A DNA stretch of 64,000 nucleotides from Paenibacillus xylanexedens. GTDB lineage: Bacteria; Bacillota; Bacilli; Paenibacillales; Paenibacillaceae. Location: contig NZ_VEBF01000002.1 of NCBI RefSeq assembly GCF_007676705.1, positions 868,001 to 932,000 of the forward strand. Direction: 5' to 3'. Below, in pieces: positions 27,774-36,645 of the stretch; the stretch's first letter is position 1, and the number at the start of each line of letters is the position of its first letter. The notes beneath the pieces were generated by a model. That model saw nothing but the letters and a program-made list of their open reading frames with translations. It had not been told where the DNA came from and searched no databases. Both the position numbers and the translations under genes were made by a program.

Positions 27774-28157
27774 ATGACATCCTCTACTTCCGTCCCATCC
27801 CCTGCGGATGAAGACCACCGCCTGATTAAAGGCCTGGTTGTGCGCACGCTACTGCTGGATGTACTTGAACGAGATATTCGAACTTTGGATACGCTGCTGC
27901 TGAAGATGCCTGAAGTCTACATTCTGTCACTGACCCGCATTCAGAACAATGTGCTCAAGGAGATGCTAGGTCTTCGCAAACAAATGAGAACTCGTGGTGT
28001 CAAAGTTTTGGAGGAGAAACGTGAAGCGGATGGAATCGAAACCTTGTACATGTGCAGGGGGTATTGGCAACGTTTCTACATGTTATGGACGTTCGCACGA
28101 AACGAAGTCAAAAAAGAACTCAGTCGGCATCTGCAGATGGACCTGGCGCAGAGTTGA
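27774..28157 (+). CDS. Conserved-looking small protein of unknown function, putatively SOS-controlled
   Basis: The 127-residue protein is mostly helical and charged, with no membrane segment and no motif I recognise. After a short disordered start (about 1-15), the helices carry Leu/Arg-rich stretches such as LIKGLVVRTLLLDVLERD and a region with GIETLYMCRGYWQRFYMLW. The reading frame has normal codon use and a Shine-Dalgarno (TTAAGGAAGTG). The LexA box upstream is the only functional clue and suggests induction after DNA damage. The stop at 28157 is followed by about 310 nt with nothing I can support up to the cysK ribosome binding site. Confidence 0.7.
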   Translation: MTSSTSVPSPADEDHRLIKGLVVRTLLLDVLERDIRTLDTLLLKMPEVYILSLTRIQNNVLKEMLGLRKQMRTRGVKVLEEKREADGIETLYMCRGYWQRFYMLWTFARNEVKKELSRHLQMDLAQS

Positions 28158-28471
28158 TGCAACCCTGACAACATTGACCCCGGGCATACGCCTCCCTTTT
28201 ATTGTTCATCTAAACCAGATGGATATGATCAACCTGCTCACCATCCAAAGTTACGCTTTGGTCTATTGCAAAACGTCACTACACTAATTGTCGATGTTCA
28301 TTGCTGCTTCAAGTGTCAGCCTCAGAATATCCATCTCCAGCAAAACAAGTTGACCACGGAAGGTTACGTTCATTAAGATGGAATAGAGATATCCAACCAT
28401 TCCAATAAGGCATGAATTGATTTCAATCCGGATATGCTCTCAACGTCTTATCAATCAAGGAGTTGTACTTC

Positions 28472-29428
28472 ATGGATATGAACCCAAATTCGATTAAGCT
28501 AACACCCGCACATACAGGCATTGCCGCAGATGTGACCGAACTAATCGGCCAGACACCTGCCGTTAAACTAAACCGACTCACAGGCAGCGACTCCGCTGAT
28601 GTATACGTGAAACTGGAATACTTCAACCCAAGCGGTAGCGTCAAAGACCGAGCCGCCTATAACCTGATCGTTCAGGCTGAACGGGCAGGTCTGCTGACCC
28701 CCGGAGCAACCATTATCGAACCAACCAGTGGCAATACCGGCATCGGTCTGGCCATGAACGCCGCTGCCAAAGGATATAAAGCCATTTTGATCATGCCGGA
28801 TAACATGTCCAAGGAACGCATCAATATCTTGAAAGCCTATGGTGCAGATGTGGTGCTCACCCCCGCTGCCGAGCGGATGCCAGGTGCGATTCGCAAAGCG
28901 AAAGAGCTTCAGGCAGACATTCCGGGAAGTTTCATTCCGCAGCAGTTCGAGAATCAGGCGAATCCGGACATTCACCGGATCACTACGGCTCCCGAAATTA
29001 TGCAGCAGATGGATGGCAAACTGGATGCTTTTATTGCCACCGCTGGAACCGGCGGCACCATTACCGGGACGGGAGAAGAACTGCGCAAGCAGCTACCCGA
29101 TATCCGCATCTATGCGGTGGAGCCTAAAGGTTCCCCGGTGTTGTCCGGTGGCGAGCCCGGACCACACAAACTCGTCGGTACCAGTCCGGGGTTCATTCCG
29201 GACATACTGAATACCGACGTATGGGATGCCATTATCCAGGTGTCCGATGAGGATGCACTGGATACAATGCGGCAGCTTGCTGCCCGGGAAGGGCTGCTGC
29301 TCGGCCCTTCCTCTGGCGCTTCGGTGTGGGCCTCCCTTCGCATCGCGAAGGAACTGGGGCCGGGACACCGGGTGCTCTGTATTGCGCCGGATACCGGGGA
29401 ACGGTATCTGAGCATGGGTATTTTTTAA
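28472..29428 (+). CDS. cysK: Cysteine synthase A (O-acetylserine sulfhydrylase)
   Basis: This 318-residue, full-length PLP enzyme makes cysteine from O-acetylserine and sulfide. Its PLP lysine is in NPSGSVKDR (K58), the substrate loop is TSGNTG, and the phosphate-binding loop is GTGGTITGTG. The ATG at 28472 is preceded by AAGGAG with a 9-nt gap; a TTG three codons upstream is less likely. It stands alone, unlike the cysK-pabB-pabA order of Bacillus. No CymR or S-box element was recognised upstream. The final C-terminal segment (APDTGERYLSMGIF) is intact. Confidence 0.93.
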   Translation: MDMNPNSIKLTPAHTGIAADVTELIGQTPAVKLNRLTGSDSADVYVKLEYFNPSGSVKDRAAYNLIVQAERAGLLTPGATIIEPTSGNTGIGLAMNAAAKGYKAILIMPDNMSKERINILKAYGADVVLTPAAERMPGAIRKAKELQADIPGSFIPQQFENQANPDIHRITTAPEIMQQMDGKLDAFIATAGTGGTITGTGEELRKQLPDIRIYAVEPKGSPVLSGGEPGPHKLVGTSPGFIPDILNTDVWDAIIQVSDEDALDTMRQLAAREGLLLGPSSGASVWASLRIAKELGPGHRVLCIAPDTGERYLSMGIF

Positions 29429-29491
29429 CAAAGAGGCATTGAGGAAACAAAACGAAACATGTAAAAGAACAAAAAAGCCTGAAAAACGCAA

Positions 29492-29539
29492 AAAGCCCTT
29501 GCTCTCCTACGAATGTAATCCGCAGAGAACAAGGACTTT
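29492..29539 (-). terminator. Terminator between convergent cysK and dinG-like genes
   Basis: The arms AAAGCCCTTGCTCTC and GAGAACAAGGACTTT pair with a few mismatches. The T-rich tract is on the minus strand (CTTTTTGCGTTTTT), so it mainly serves the helicase gene. Confidence 0.65.
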
Positions 29540-29613
29540 ATGAAGGCAAATATCACTTTTAACAAAATGTGAAGACATTAAAAATGTATATTCGCTATAC
29601 CATTTAACAGTAC

Positions 29614-31596
29614 TTAGTGTGTCAGGGTTGTCCATTTCACACCTTCGGGAAGCAGAGCCGCAATGCGGTCTTTGGCTTCCTTTTTGGTATACAGCGATTC
29701 GTCGAGAATGACTGCGGAACCCGAATCACTGCTCGTCCGAATCAGACGTCCGAGACCTTGCTTCACGCGCAGGAGCATATACGGAAGATCGATCTCTTCG
29801 TAAGGTGCTGCCGATGCACTTCGTTTCGCATTAAAGACAGGGTCCTGTGGTGGATAAGGAAGCGACCAGATCATGACATTGGATAATGACGGTCCTGGAA
29901 CGTCCAGACCTTCCCACAGATTGACAGAACACAGCACACTTTCCTCATCCTCTTGGAACGCGGCGATCAGGTCACTGATCTCCCGGTCACCCTCGTACAT
30001 AAAGCGCAACCCTTCTGCTTCAGGGACATGAACAATGTCCTGCTTGAACGCACGCAATTCCTCCATCGTACGGAACAAGATCAGTGCACGGCCCCCACTC
30101 TCCTGAAGTAAAGACACTGCATCCCGCAACCGATTTTCGTTCTCCGGGTGGCCTGGTACGGCCTCATTGGTAATCTTCATCTGCATTTTGTCGGCGTAAT
30201 CATATGGTGAAGCTACGGAGAAGGATACAAAATCATCAATGCCCAGGCTGTCCGCCACATAGCGGAATGAGCTATCCACGGATAACGTTGCAGATGAGAA
30301 CACGATTGGAATGCCTGTATTGAACACACGTTCATTCAGCATTTCCTTCACCGTACGCGGCATGATCGATAATGTCGTCTCGTCTTCACTCTCTTCCGCC
30401 CAGCAGATATAGCCGTCTTCCTTACGGAACAATGCAAGTGCAGACTGAATCATGTCCAAATGTTCTTCAACGACACGCATCTGGTATCCATCCAGCGAGA
30501 ACAATCCGCTCTCAAATACCAATTCTTCGCCGATCGCATCCAGCACACTGGTCAGACGTTCAATCTCACGCAACAGTGGCGGCTCTACCCGAACTTCCTT
30601 CCGTTCCGATCCCGGAATCGCCACCGTGTAGGTATCCAGCAACGCAAACAGTCGCTCACTGCTCTCAATCGCTTCATCCACACGCTCCGCGAGGGATTCA
30701 CGAATCTCTCCTTCAAGCAGACGAGTCACGAGTTCCTCGAAGATACGGTGTTTCAGTTTGTAACTCAGTGCATTCAGGGCTGCTTCTTCCAGCAAATGAC
30801 CTTCATCAAATACAACTGAGCTGTGATCTGGCAGCAGGGGCAATTGTCCCTCGCGTTTGCGCGCATCATAGGTCCACACATGCTCCATGTAGTAATCATG
30901 GGAACAGATGATGATGTCCTTGGAACGGCGGTAATGGTCACGCGACAGCGTTAGGCCGCAGCGTTGACGTTTTGGACAAACGAAGCAATCCTGGAACGGG
31001 TCCCAGTTAATTTTGTTCCACTGGCGATCATTCAGATGCGGATATTGTTTGCGGTCACCATACGGATGGAAAGCCTGAAGCGTACCCGGCGTATTCACAA
31101 AATCCGGAAGGCTCTCATGTACCTCTTCGATAACAGGGGCATCCTCATCCGCGAATCGCACCGCACTTAATTTGTTCAGACAGACGTATTGGTCGGGGGA
31201 TTTGCCCAAACGTGCGTCCACTTCCAAGTCCAGATGTGCAGCCAGCTTCGCGATATCTCCGCCGGGCTTCACAAGTTGTTCAATCAAAGACTCATCGGCA
31301 CAGGCGATCACTGCCGGTTTGCCCGTATAACGTGCATAACAGACCGCGTAGAGCAGATAGACTAACGTCTTGCCTGTTCCGACACCGGCCTCAGCCATAA
31401 TGGTCTTTTTATCTCCATAGGCCCGTTCGAGCTGGTACGCCATAAAAATCTGTTCATCCCGTACCTCGAAGCCGAACTCTGGCAAAATATCGTAAAAAAC
31501 ATCAGCAACCCACTCTCCCAGACGGGATACAAAAGGTTCAGCCGGATCATATGCAAAAGGATAACGTTGTGTAGACAATCCTAGGTCAGCCTCCAT
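29614..31596 (-). CDS. DinG/XPD-family ATP-dependent DNA helicase
   Basis: This superfamily 2 helicase has about 660 residues from the chosen ATG. Visible motifs are AEAGVGTGKT (Walker A), a DEGH box (VVFDEGHLLEEAA), FSSATLS, and QGLGRLIR (motif VI). Cysteines in YVCLNK and DCFVCPKRQRCG form the four-cysteine iron-sulfur cluster set of XPD-like enzymes. It has no N-terminal exonuclease domain, so it is closer to YoaA/XPD-like helicases than to the long DinG of B. subtilis. The frame stays open 66 codons further upstream, but that part lacks family similarity and overlaps the catalase leader, so the start at MEADLG is preferred; its ribosome binding site is weak. Role: unwinding 5'-tailed DNA in repair. 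Confidence 0.85.
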   Translation of the reverse strand: MEADLGLSTQRYPFAYDPAEPFVSRLGEWVADVFYDILPEFGFEVRDEQIFMAYQLERAYGDKKTIMAEAGVGTGKTLVYLLYAVCYARYTGKPAVIACADESLIEQLVKPGGDIAKLAAHLDLEVDARLGKSPDQYVCLNKLSAVRFADEDAPVIEEVHESLPDFVNTPGTLQAFHPYGDRKQYPHLNDRQWNKINWDPFQDCFVCPKRQRCGLTLSRDHYRRSKDIIICSHDYYMEHVWTYDARKREGQLPLLPDHSSVVFDEGHLLEEAALNALSYKLKHRIFEELVTRLLEGEIRESLAERVDEAIESSERLFALLDTYTVAIPGSERKEVRVEPPLLREIERLTSVLDAIGEELVFESGLFSLDGYQMRVVEEHLDMIQSALALFRKEDGYICWAEESEDETTLSIMPRTVKEMLNERVFNTGIPIVFSSATLSVDSSFRYVADSLGIDDFVSFSVASPYDYADKMQMKITNEAVPGHPENENRLRDAVSLLQESGGRALILFRTMEELRAFKQDIVHVPEAEGLRFMYEGDREISDLIAAFQEDEESVLCSVNLWEGLDVPGPSLSNVMIWSLPYPPQDPVFNAKRSASAAPYEEIDLPYMLLRVKQGLGRLIRTSSDSGSAVILDESLYTKKEAKDRIAALLPEGVKWTTLTH

Positions 31597-31785
31597 TCTT
31601 AGACGCGGTCCTCTTTCATTTTTCCGTTCAAAAAAGGCCGCAGGGCAAAAGTTAATTATCTCACGCAGTAAGGTTCGTGACAAGCTTTTTTTTGTTAGGT
31701 TATTTGCGAGGTTGAATGTATAGAACCAATTTTCAGGGAAAATATATACAGGAATCCACTTTAAGGAAAGGCGGTGCTCCAACCC

Positions 31786-33378
31786 ATGAATCATCAGTCT
31801 TCACAACCAGAGCATTCCTCAGACAAATCAGCTGAGACATTAACGGATCGACAAGGTCATCCGATCACGGACAATCAGAATGTACGAACCGTTGGCAGCC
31901 GCGGACCGACTACGCTGGAAAACTATCATTTTCTCGAGAAAATCACGCATTTTGACCGCGAACGTATTCCAGAACGGGTGGTTCATGCCCGCGGCGCTGG
32001 CGCTCATGGCGTATTTGAAGCGTATGGAACGGCCGGAGATGAACCGGTATCGAAGTACACACGTGCACGTCTGTTTCAGGAAAAAGGCAAACAAACTCCC
32101 GTATTTGTGCGCTTCTCCACCGTTATTCACGGCGGGCACTCACCGGAGACCCTTCGGGACCCGCGCGGGTTTGCTGTAAAATTCTATACCGAAGACGGCA
32201 ACTGGGATCTGGTGGGTAACAATCTGAAAATCTTTTTCATTCGCGACCCGCTCAAATTCCCGGACATGGTACACGCCTTTAAGCCCGACCCTCTGACCAA
32301 TGCACAGGATATGGAACGGTTTTTCGATTTTGTCTCGTTAAGTCCTGAAGCTACCCATATGGTGACATTCCTCTTCTCTCCATGGGGCATTCCGGCGAAT
32401 TATCGGCAGATGCAAGGCTCAGGTGTCAATACATATAAATGGGTCAATCAGGAAGGCAAGGGCGTACTTATCAAATATCACTGGGAACCGCTCAATCAAG
32501 GGATACGCAACCTGCTGCAAAAAGACGCGAGCAAGATTCAGGGACAGAATTTCAATCATGCGACGTTGGATCTGTATCACGCCATTGAACAAGGGGACTA
32601 TCCCGAATGGGAGCTGTGCGTTCAAGTGATGGAAGACGGCGAGCATCCGGAGTTGGACTTCGACCCGCTGGATCCGACCAAGTTGTGGCCGCAGGAGCAG
32701 TTTCCTTTTCTACCTGTGGGCAAAATGACGCTGAATCGTAATCCCGAAGATTATTTCAATGAAGTGGAGCAAGCTGCGTTCGGTACGGGCGTTCTGGTGG
32801 ACGGGCTCGATTTCTCAGATGACAAACTGCTGCAAGGGCGCACCTTCTCCTATTCGGATACCCAGCGTCACCGGGTGGGTGCGAACTATCTGCAATTGCC
32901 TGTAAATGCACCGAAGAATCGGGTTGCGACGAATCAAAGCGGCGGGCAGATGCAGTATCAGGTGGATCGTGCACCAGGTCAGAATCCGCATGTAAATTAC
33001 GAGCCTTCGTCGCTCGGTGGGCTTAAAGAAGCGACCCCACGTGGCAAGGATCATGAACCACTGGTGGAAGGCCGACTTGTCCGCGAGAAGATTGAGCGCA
33101 CCAATGACTTTGGACAAGCGGGTGATACGTACCGGGCGTTCGAGGATTGGGAACGGGATGAGCTGATCAGCAACATGGTCGGCGCATTGGCACAATGCAA
33201 ACCGGATATCCGGGAGCGTATGATCTCTTACTTCACCCAGGCCGATGCGGATTACGGTCGGCGCGTCTCCGAAGGACTATCCTCTGTGCCAACCGATGAT
33301 AGTTTGACGGTCCAACCGAAACATGAACCAAGTGTCGAGCAAGCAGAGAAACGCAGTCGTGAGACGGACGGATATTAA
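31786..33378 (+). CDS. Heme catalase
   Basis: This monofunctional heme catalase has about 530 residues. It shows the distal histidine in [12 protein letters not shown] (H67), the catalytic asparagine in [11 protein letters not shown], and the proximal tyrosine in [12 protein letters not shown]. It decomposes hydrogen peroxide in the cytoplasm. The size lies between the KatA and KatX types of Bacillus. The ATG at 31786 was chosen; a GTG at 31774 directly after AAGGAAAGGCG is an equally possible start and would add four residues. The promoter must lie between it and the divergent helicase gene. I looked for a PerR box there and did not find a convincing one. Confidence 0.92.
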   Translation: MNHQSSQPEHSSDKSAETLTDRQGHPITDNQNVRTVGSRGPTTLENYHFLEKITHFDRERIPERVVHARGAGAHGVFEAYGTAGDEPVSKYTRARLFQEKGKQTPVFVRFSTVIHGGHSPETLRDPRGFAVKFYTEDGNWDLVGNNLKIFFIRDPLKFPDMVHAFKPDPLTNAQDMERFFDFVSLSPEATHMVTFLFSPWGIPANYRQMQGSGVNTYKWVNQEGKGVLIKYHWEPLNQGIRNLLQKDASKIQGQNFNHATLDLYHAIEQGDYPEWELCVQVMEDGEHPELDFDPLDPTKLWPQEQFPFLPVGKMTLNRNPEDYFNEVEQAAFGTGVLVDGLDFSDDKLLQGRTFSYSDTQRHRVGANYLQLPVNAPKNRVATNQSGGQMQYQVDRAPGQNPHVNYEPSSLGGLKEATPRGKDHEPLVEGRLVREKIERTNDFGQAGDTYRAFEDWERDELISNMVGALAQCKPDIRERMISYFTQADADYGRRVSEGLSSVPTDDSLTVQPKHEPSVEQAEKRSRETDGY

Positions 33379-33468
33379 AGCAGCTGGACAGCGTTTAGAC
33401 TGACAAGTCTGACACTGTTAGTACATTCGAGTATTTTGAGTAAGCAGATTACGTTCTGAATTAAACAT

Positions 33469-33516
33469 AGCCCTGATCTTCAAGTTGCCAGTTGCAGCTG
33501 CTATCAGGGCTTTTTC
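33469..33516 (+). terminator. Intrinsic terminator after catalase
   Basis: AGCCCTGAT / ATCAGGGCT form a 9-bp stem, followed by TTTTTC. Confidence 0.85.
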
Positions 33517-33839
33517 ATGACTAGCTTGAGTGTAATCTCCACTTCAGGATGCATGCTGCTATTTATTTTAAATTAAATGAAGTTCATATGAGTGGATCAA
33601 AGGTAAGACTTGTGCTCTGGGGATGGAAAAGCGTACTTCTCTACGTTCATTTCAGATGATCCTTCGTTAAATGAGAGCTATCACCCAATGGAAAGATTAC
33701 ATAAACCCCGTGAGATTACAGGCATTGGAAGCTTGCAGGCCTGACCTGCCTGCATGTACCTCCATCTGATCAGATGATTATTGATGATAACACTTACAAC
33801 ATTTACCATAAAGCTGTGTCCTAGAGATTGCATCTAACC

Positions 33840-33883
33840 AGCCGGCATGACCTATCTCATGGGTAAAGGTCTGGTACACGGCT
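33840..33883 (+). other. Structured leader upstream of the pectate lyase gene
   Basis: Two nested inverted repeats (AGCCG/CGGCT and, inside, GACCT/AGGTC) form a stem-loop about 45 nt before the ribosome binding site. It does not match a riboswitch class that I know. The rest of the 33.5-33.9 kb gap holds no gene I can support. Confidence 0.35.
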
Positions 33884-33931
33884 ACCACATGATCTTCATT
33901 CTATTCCCAATTAACCAAGGAGGTTTGCGTA

Positions 33932-35293
33932 ATGAAATTATTCCCATCTACATCCACTCATGCATCTGTACGATCCGAACGTTCTCTGAAATCGAAAATG
34001 GCCCAGATCTGTCTGAGTGCCGCGTTCCCTCTATTATTGATTGGTGGTGGATCGGCCGGTGCTGAGGAACTGATCGAGAGCAGTTTGCAAAATCCCTCTG
34101 AATCGGTGGCGACTTCGAATATCGCGCTTGCTGCGGGTGATCTGTATGTGTCTCCTGGCGGCTCGGCCAGCAATCCGGGAACACTGAACAGCCCTACGTC
34201 ACTTTCTAACGCATTGACCCAGATTGCACCGGGTAAAACGATCTATCTACGCGGCGGAACCTACAGTTTCTCCGAAACCATTACCATCGAGCGTGGCAAT
34301 AGCGGTACATCCGGACAACGTAAAAATCTGGTGGCATATGGATCGGAAAAACCTGTCTTTGATTTCTCCGCTCAAGCTTTCGCGTCCACTAATCGCGGAC
34401 TGCAAATGTTCGGAGACTATTGGCTCGTCAAAGGACTTGAGGTTAAGGGGGCAGGCGACAACGGGATCTTCATCGGGGGCAGCTATAACCGCCTGGAACA
34501 GATCGAAGCTCATCATAACCGGGATACGGGTATTCAAATGGGACGTTATGCTTCCACCGCAGCGAAGAGTGAGTGGCCAGCCTATAACGAAGTCATTCAC
34601 TCTTACTCCCATGACAACTACGACCCGGATAATGGAGAAGATGCGGACGGCTTTGCCGCAAAACTGACTGTTGGCCCCGGCAACCTTTTCGACGGCTGTA
34701 TCGCCGCGTATAATGTGGACGATGGCTGGGATCTGTACAGCAAGACAGACACGGGTGCCATTGGTGCAGTAACCATTCGTAACAGCATTGCGTACAACAA
34801 TGGGCAAACTTCGGACGGAACATCAACCTCGGATAGCGATGGTAACGGCTTCAAGCTCGGAGGCGAGAAAATCGCCGTGAATCACATTGTGGAGAACAGT
34901 ATTGCCTTTAATAACAAAAAGCATGGCTTCACCTACAACAGCAATCCCGGTTCGATCCAGATGAAAAACAACACCTCCTGGAACAATGGACAAAGCAACT
35001 TTGCCTTCGATATAGGCACCCATATCTTCACCAACAACCTGTCTTTCCAAGGCGGTGCCAGTGACAAAACAAGCGGAACCGACGTCAGCAACACCAACGT
35101 CTGGTGGAAGAACAAAAAAAGCGAGAACGCCAAAGGCCTGCTCGCCAGCGCAGCCGACTTTGTCTCCCTCGCGCCTTCTGTAACGCGTAGCGCGGACGGA
35201 ACGCCTGTCTTGGGCAATTTCCTGAAGCTAGCCGGTGGCAGTGATCTGGTTGGATCCGGTACGCCATCGGGTACGAATATTGGTGCGCGGTAG
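33932..35293 (+). CDS. Secreted pectate lyase, PL9-like parallel beta-helix protein
   Basis: The 453-residue protein begins with a signal peptide (basic start, then ICLSAAFPLLLIGGG, cleavage near SAGAEE). A right-handed beta-helix follows, with repeating NN..SIAYNN turns. The N-terminal LYVSPGGSASNPGT and the DGWDLYSKTDTGA segment are typical of polysaccharide lyase family 9, whose members cut polygalacturonate by beta-elimination outside the cell. The role in plant cell-wall use fits a soil or rhizosphere Paenibacillus. The start is fixed by AAGGAGG 8 nt upstream. It is monocistronic, with a terminator 40 nt after the stop. Confidence 0.85.
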   Translation: MKLFPSTSTHASVRSERSLKSKMAQICLSAAFPLLLIGGGSAGAEELIESSLQNPSESVATSNIALAAGDLYVSPGGSASNPGTLNSPTSLSNALTQIAPGKTIYLRGGTYSFSETITIERGNSGTSGQRKNLVAYGSEKPVFDFSAQAFASTNRGLQMFGDYWLVKGLEVKGAGDNGIFIGGSYNRLEQIEAHHNRDTGIQMGRYASTAAKSEWPAYNEVIHSYSHDNYDPDNGEDADGFAAKLTVGPGNLFDGCIAAYNVDDGWDLYSKTDTGAIGAVTIRNSIAYNNGQTSDGTSTSDSDGNGFKLGGEKIAVNHIVENSIAFNNKKHGFTYNSNPGSIQMKNNTSWNNGQSNFAFDIGTHIFTNNLSFQGGASDKTSGTDVSNTNVWWKNKKSENAKGLLASAADFVSLAPSVTRSADGTPVLGNFLKLAGGSDLVGSGTPSGTNIGAR

Positions 35294-35332
35294 GTGGTAG
35301 TTAGTAAAATAATAGAGTAATTAAAAGCAAAG

Positions 35333-35380
35333 TCCCCTTCCCCATTCCGCCTAAGCGGTGGTAATGGAGAAGGGGATTTT
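35333..35380 (+). terminator. Intrinsic terminator after pectate lyase
   Basis: TCCCCTTC / GAAGGGGA form the base of a stem with a partly paired interior, followed by TTTTTG. Confidence 0.8.
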
Positions 35381-35432
35381 TGAATTGCTGTGTATTGTTT
35401 GCTGGCTTTAGGTTGAAAGATACTACTCACGC

Positions 35433-35714
35433 TCACGTTTTGCCTAATATCTCAATGATGAGTCTGCCACCTGTGCGAAAACCTTGCTCGAATGCCGCTT
35501 CCACATACATCGACGTGGATTGACCAATCAAGTCTATCAGTTGCTCCAAAGCATCGTATTCACTCTCTGTAAGCTGTGTTTTGTATTCCCGCATCAGGTC
35601 TGATATCTGGCGATTGATCTCCTGATACTCTTCTTGCTCAGGATGAATTGACTCGTCCAACCGCAGGTTTCCGTGAAACAAATCCTCAATCAGGTTTGAC
35701 GTGTTATCCTTCAT
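35433..35714 (-). CDS. Small DUF6809-like protein
   Basis: The 93-residue helical protein opens with IEDLFHGNLRLDE, has a central LTESEYDALEQLIDLI segment, and ends with FEQGFRTGGRLIIEIL. This pattern matches what I recall of DUF6809 proteins common in Paenibacillus and related firmicutes; their function is unknown. GAGGTGAG precedes the ATG. It sits just outside the AT-rich island and has no evident partner. Confidence 0.65.
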   Translation of the reverse strand: MKDNTSNLIEDLFHGNLRLDESIHPEQEEYQEINRQISDLMREYKTQLTESEYDALEQLIDLIGQSTSMYVEAAFEQGFRTGGRLIIEILGKT

Positions 35715-35872
35715 GGTAATCTCACCTCAGGGAAATTGTACACCAAGGGATGAGATCAAATGGGAATTTAGCGGGGAATCCGCTAAGATTAGCACTATTT
35801 TACATTATCAATTAGTCAAATTTATTAAATGTGAGATAACAACGCGAATCCGAAAAAAAATTATTAATGTAT

Positions 35873-36061
35873 TCAAACAATTTTAAGGTATTCCTGTATT
35901 GGTCCCATTTTAGTTTTCTTAGAAAAAAACATAAACTCTTCCCCCTCACTTGCAGTAGCAATTGAACAGTTAAGATAATATTTCGTGTGTTCATGTTTTT
36001 TATAAAGTTGCTCAATTTCATTAGCCACATCATAAGTTAAGATCCAATACCGGTTTTTCAT
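35873..36061 (-). CDS. Possible small protein of unknown function
   Basis: This 62-residue reading frame has a reasonable coding composition (MKNRYWILTYDVANEIEQLYKK) but no clear ribosome binding site. I recognise no family. It may be a fragment at the edge of the AT-rich island. Confidence 0.35.
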   Translation of the reverse strand: MKNRYWILTYDVANEIEQLYKKHEHTKYYLNCSIATASEGEEFMFFSKKTKMGPIQEYLKIV

Positions 36062-36094
36062 TGTATAATTAATTTTTTTGGCTAATGTTCAGTG

Positions 36095-36251
36095 ACATTA
36101 TAGTTGGTGTCTGAAAAACCAAGTAAAATCAAGGGATTTCTAATTTTCATTCTTTTTTTAATTTTCAATATAGTTGGTATCTAAGAAAAGCACAGTAAAT
36201 TCACAATGACATTAATGTTGGTATCTTGTTTTTACATTTAAGTTAGTATCA
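36095..36251. repeat. Four degenerate 18-bp direct repeats
   Basis: Units near ACATTATAGTTGGTATCT start at 36095, 36165, 36209 and 36234, all in the same orientation, with decreasing spacing (70, 44 and 25 bp). They lie at the left edge of the defence island, downstream of the Septu-like pair. They could be protein-binding sites or an element end; inverted copies were not found near 49 kb. Confidence 0.45.
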
Positions 36252-36292
36252 GTTGGCTTGAATCACAATATAACTACAAATTGAACACCAGT

Positions 36293-36512
36293 CTACTTCA
36301 AAAAATCAATAAGGTTCCTCAACATTTGAATATCATGCACATTAAAGTTCTGGTACCCACCGCATATCCTGAAAGATTTCGAGCGTAATCCGCTTTGGTA
36401 GCATATCCTTAATTATAGACTCCAATATTTCTTGCTCCCTCAGATGTCTTTACCACCTAAGGTAATTATTCCATGCTCCAAACCGGTAATCTGGCCATTC
36501 TTACAAGTCCAT
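36293..36512 (-). pseudogene. Decayed gene fragment at the island edge
   Basis: Three short stretches with coding character follow one another in different minus-strand frames: NGQITGLEHGIITLGGKD, then EILESIIKDMLPKRITLEIF, then GGYQNFNVHDIQMLRN to a TAG at 36293. They join into one plausible protein only with two frameshifts, and a stop lies just upstream. I do not recognise the family. The rest of the 36.06-36.65 kb gap holds only the direct repeats. Confidence 0.35.
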
Positions 36513-36645
36513 TAAATATTCCTATATTTTCGTTTATGCTAAACCCATGTTGGATTCCCCTTAAAAACCGTTAGCATAATTGATTACATTTCAAGAAAAT
36601 ACATAGACTAATTTCTTTTTCTTCAACTGTTAAACTTTAATCTAA

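Noticed and set aside
31597..31785. PerR box for the catalase
   Set aside because: No stretch approaches the TTATAAT-type palindrome closely enough.
31597..31794. A 66-residue N-terminal extension of the helicase
   Set aside because: No family similarity, and it overlaps the catalase start region on the other strand.
33847..34065. Small reading frame in the pectate lyase leader
   Set aside because: It overlaps the lyase start in another frame, and the region is better explained as an untranslated structured leader.
36095..36251. CRISPR array
   Set aside because: Only four degenerate 18-bp units with unequal spacing and no cas genes.
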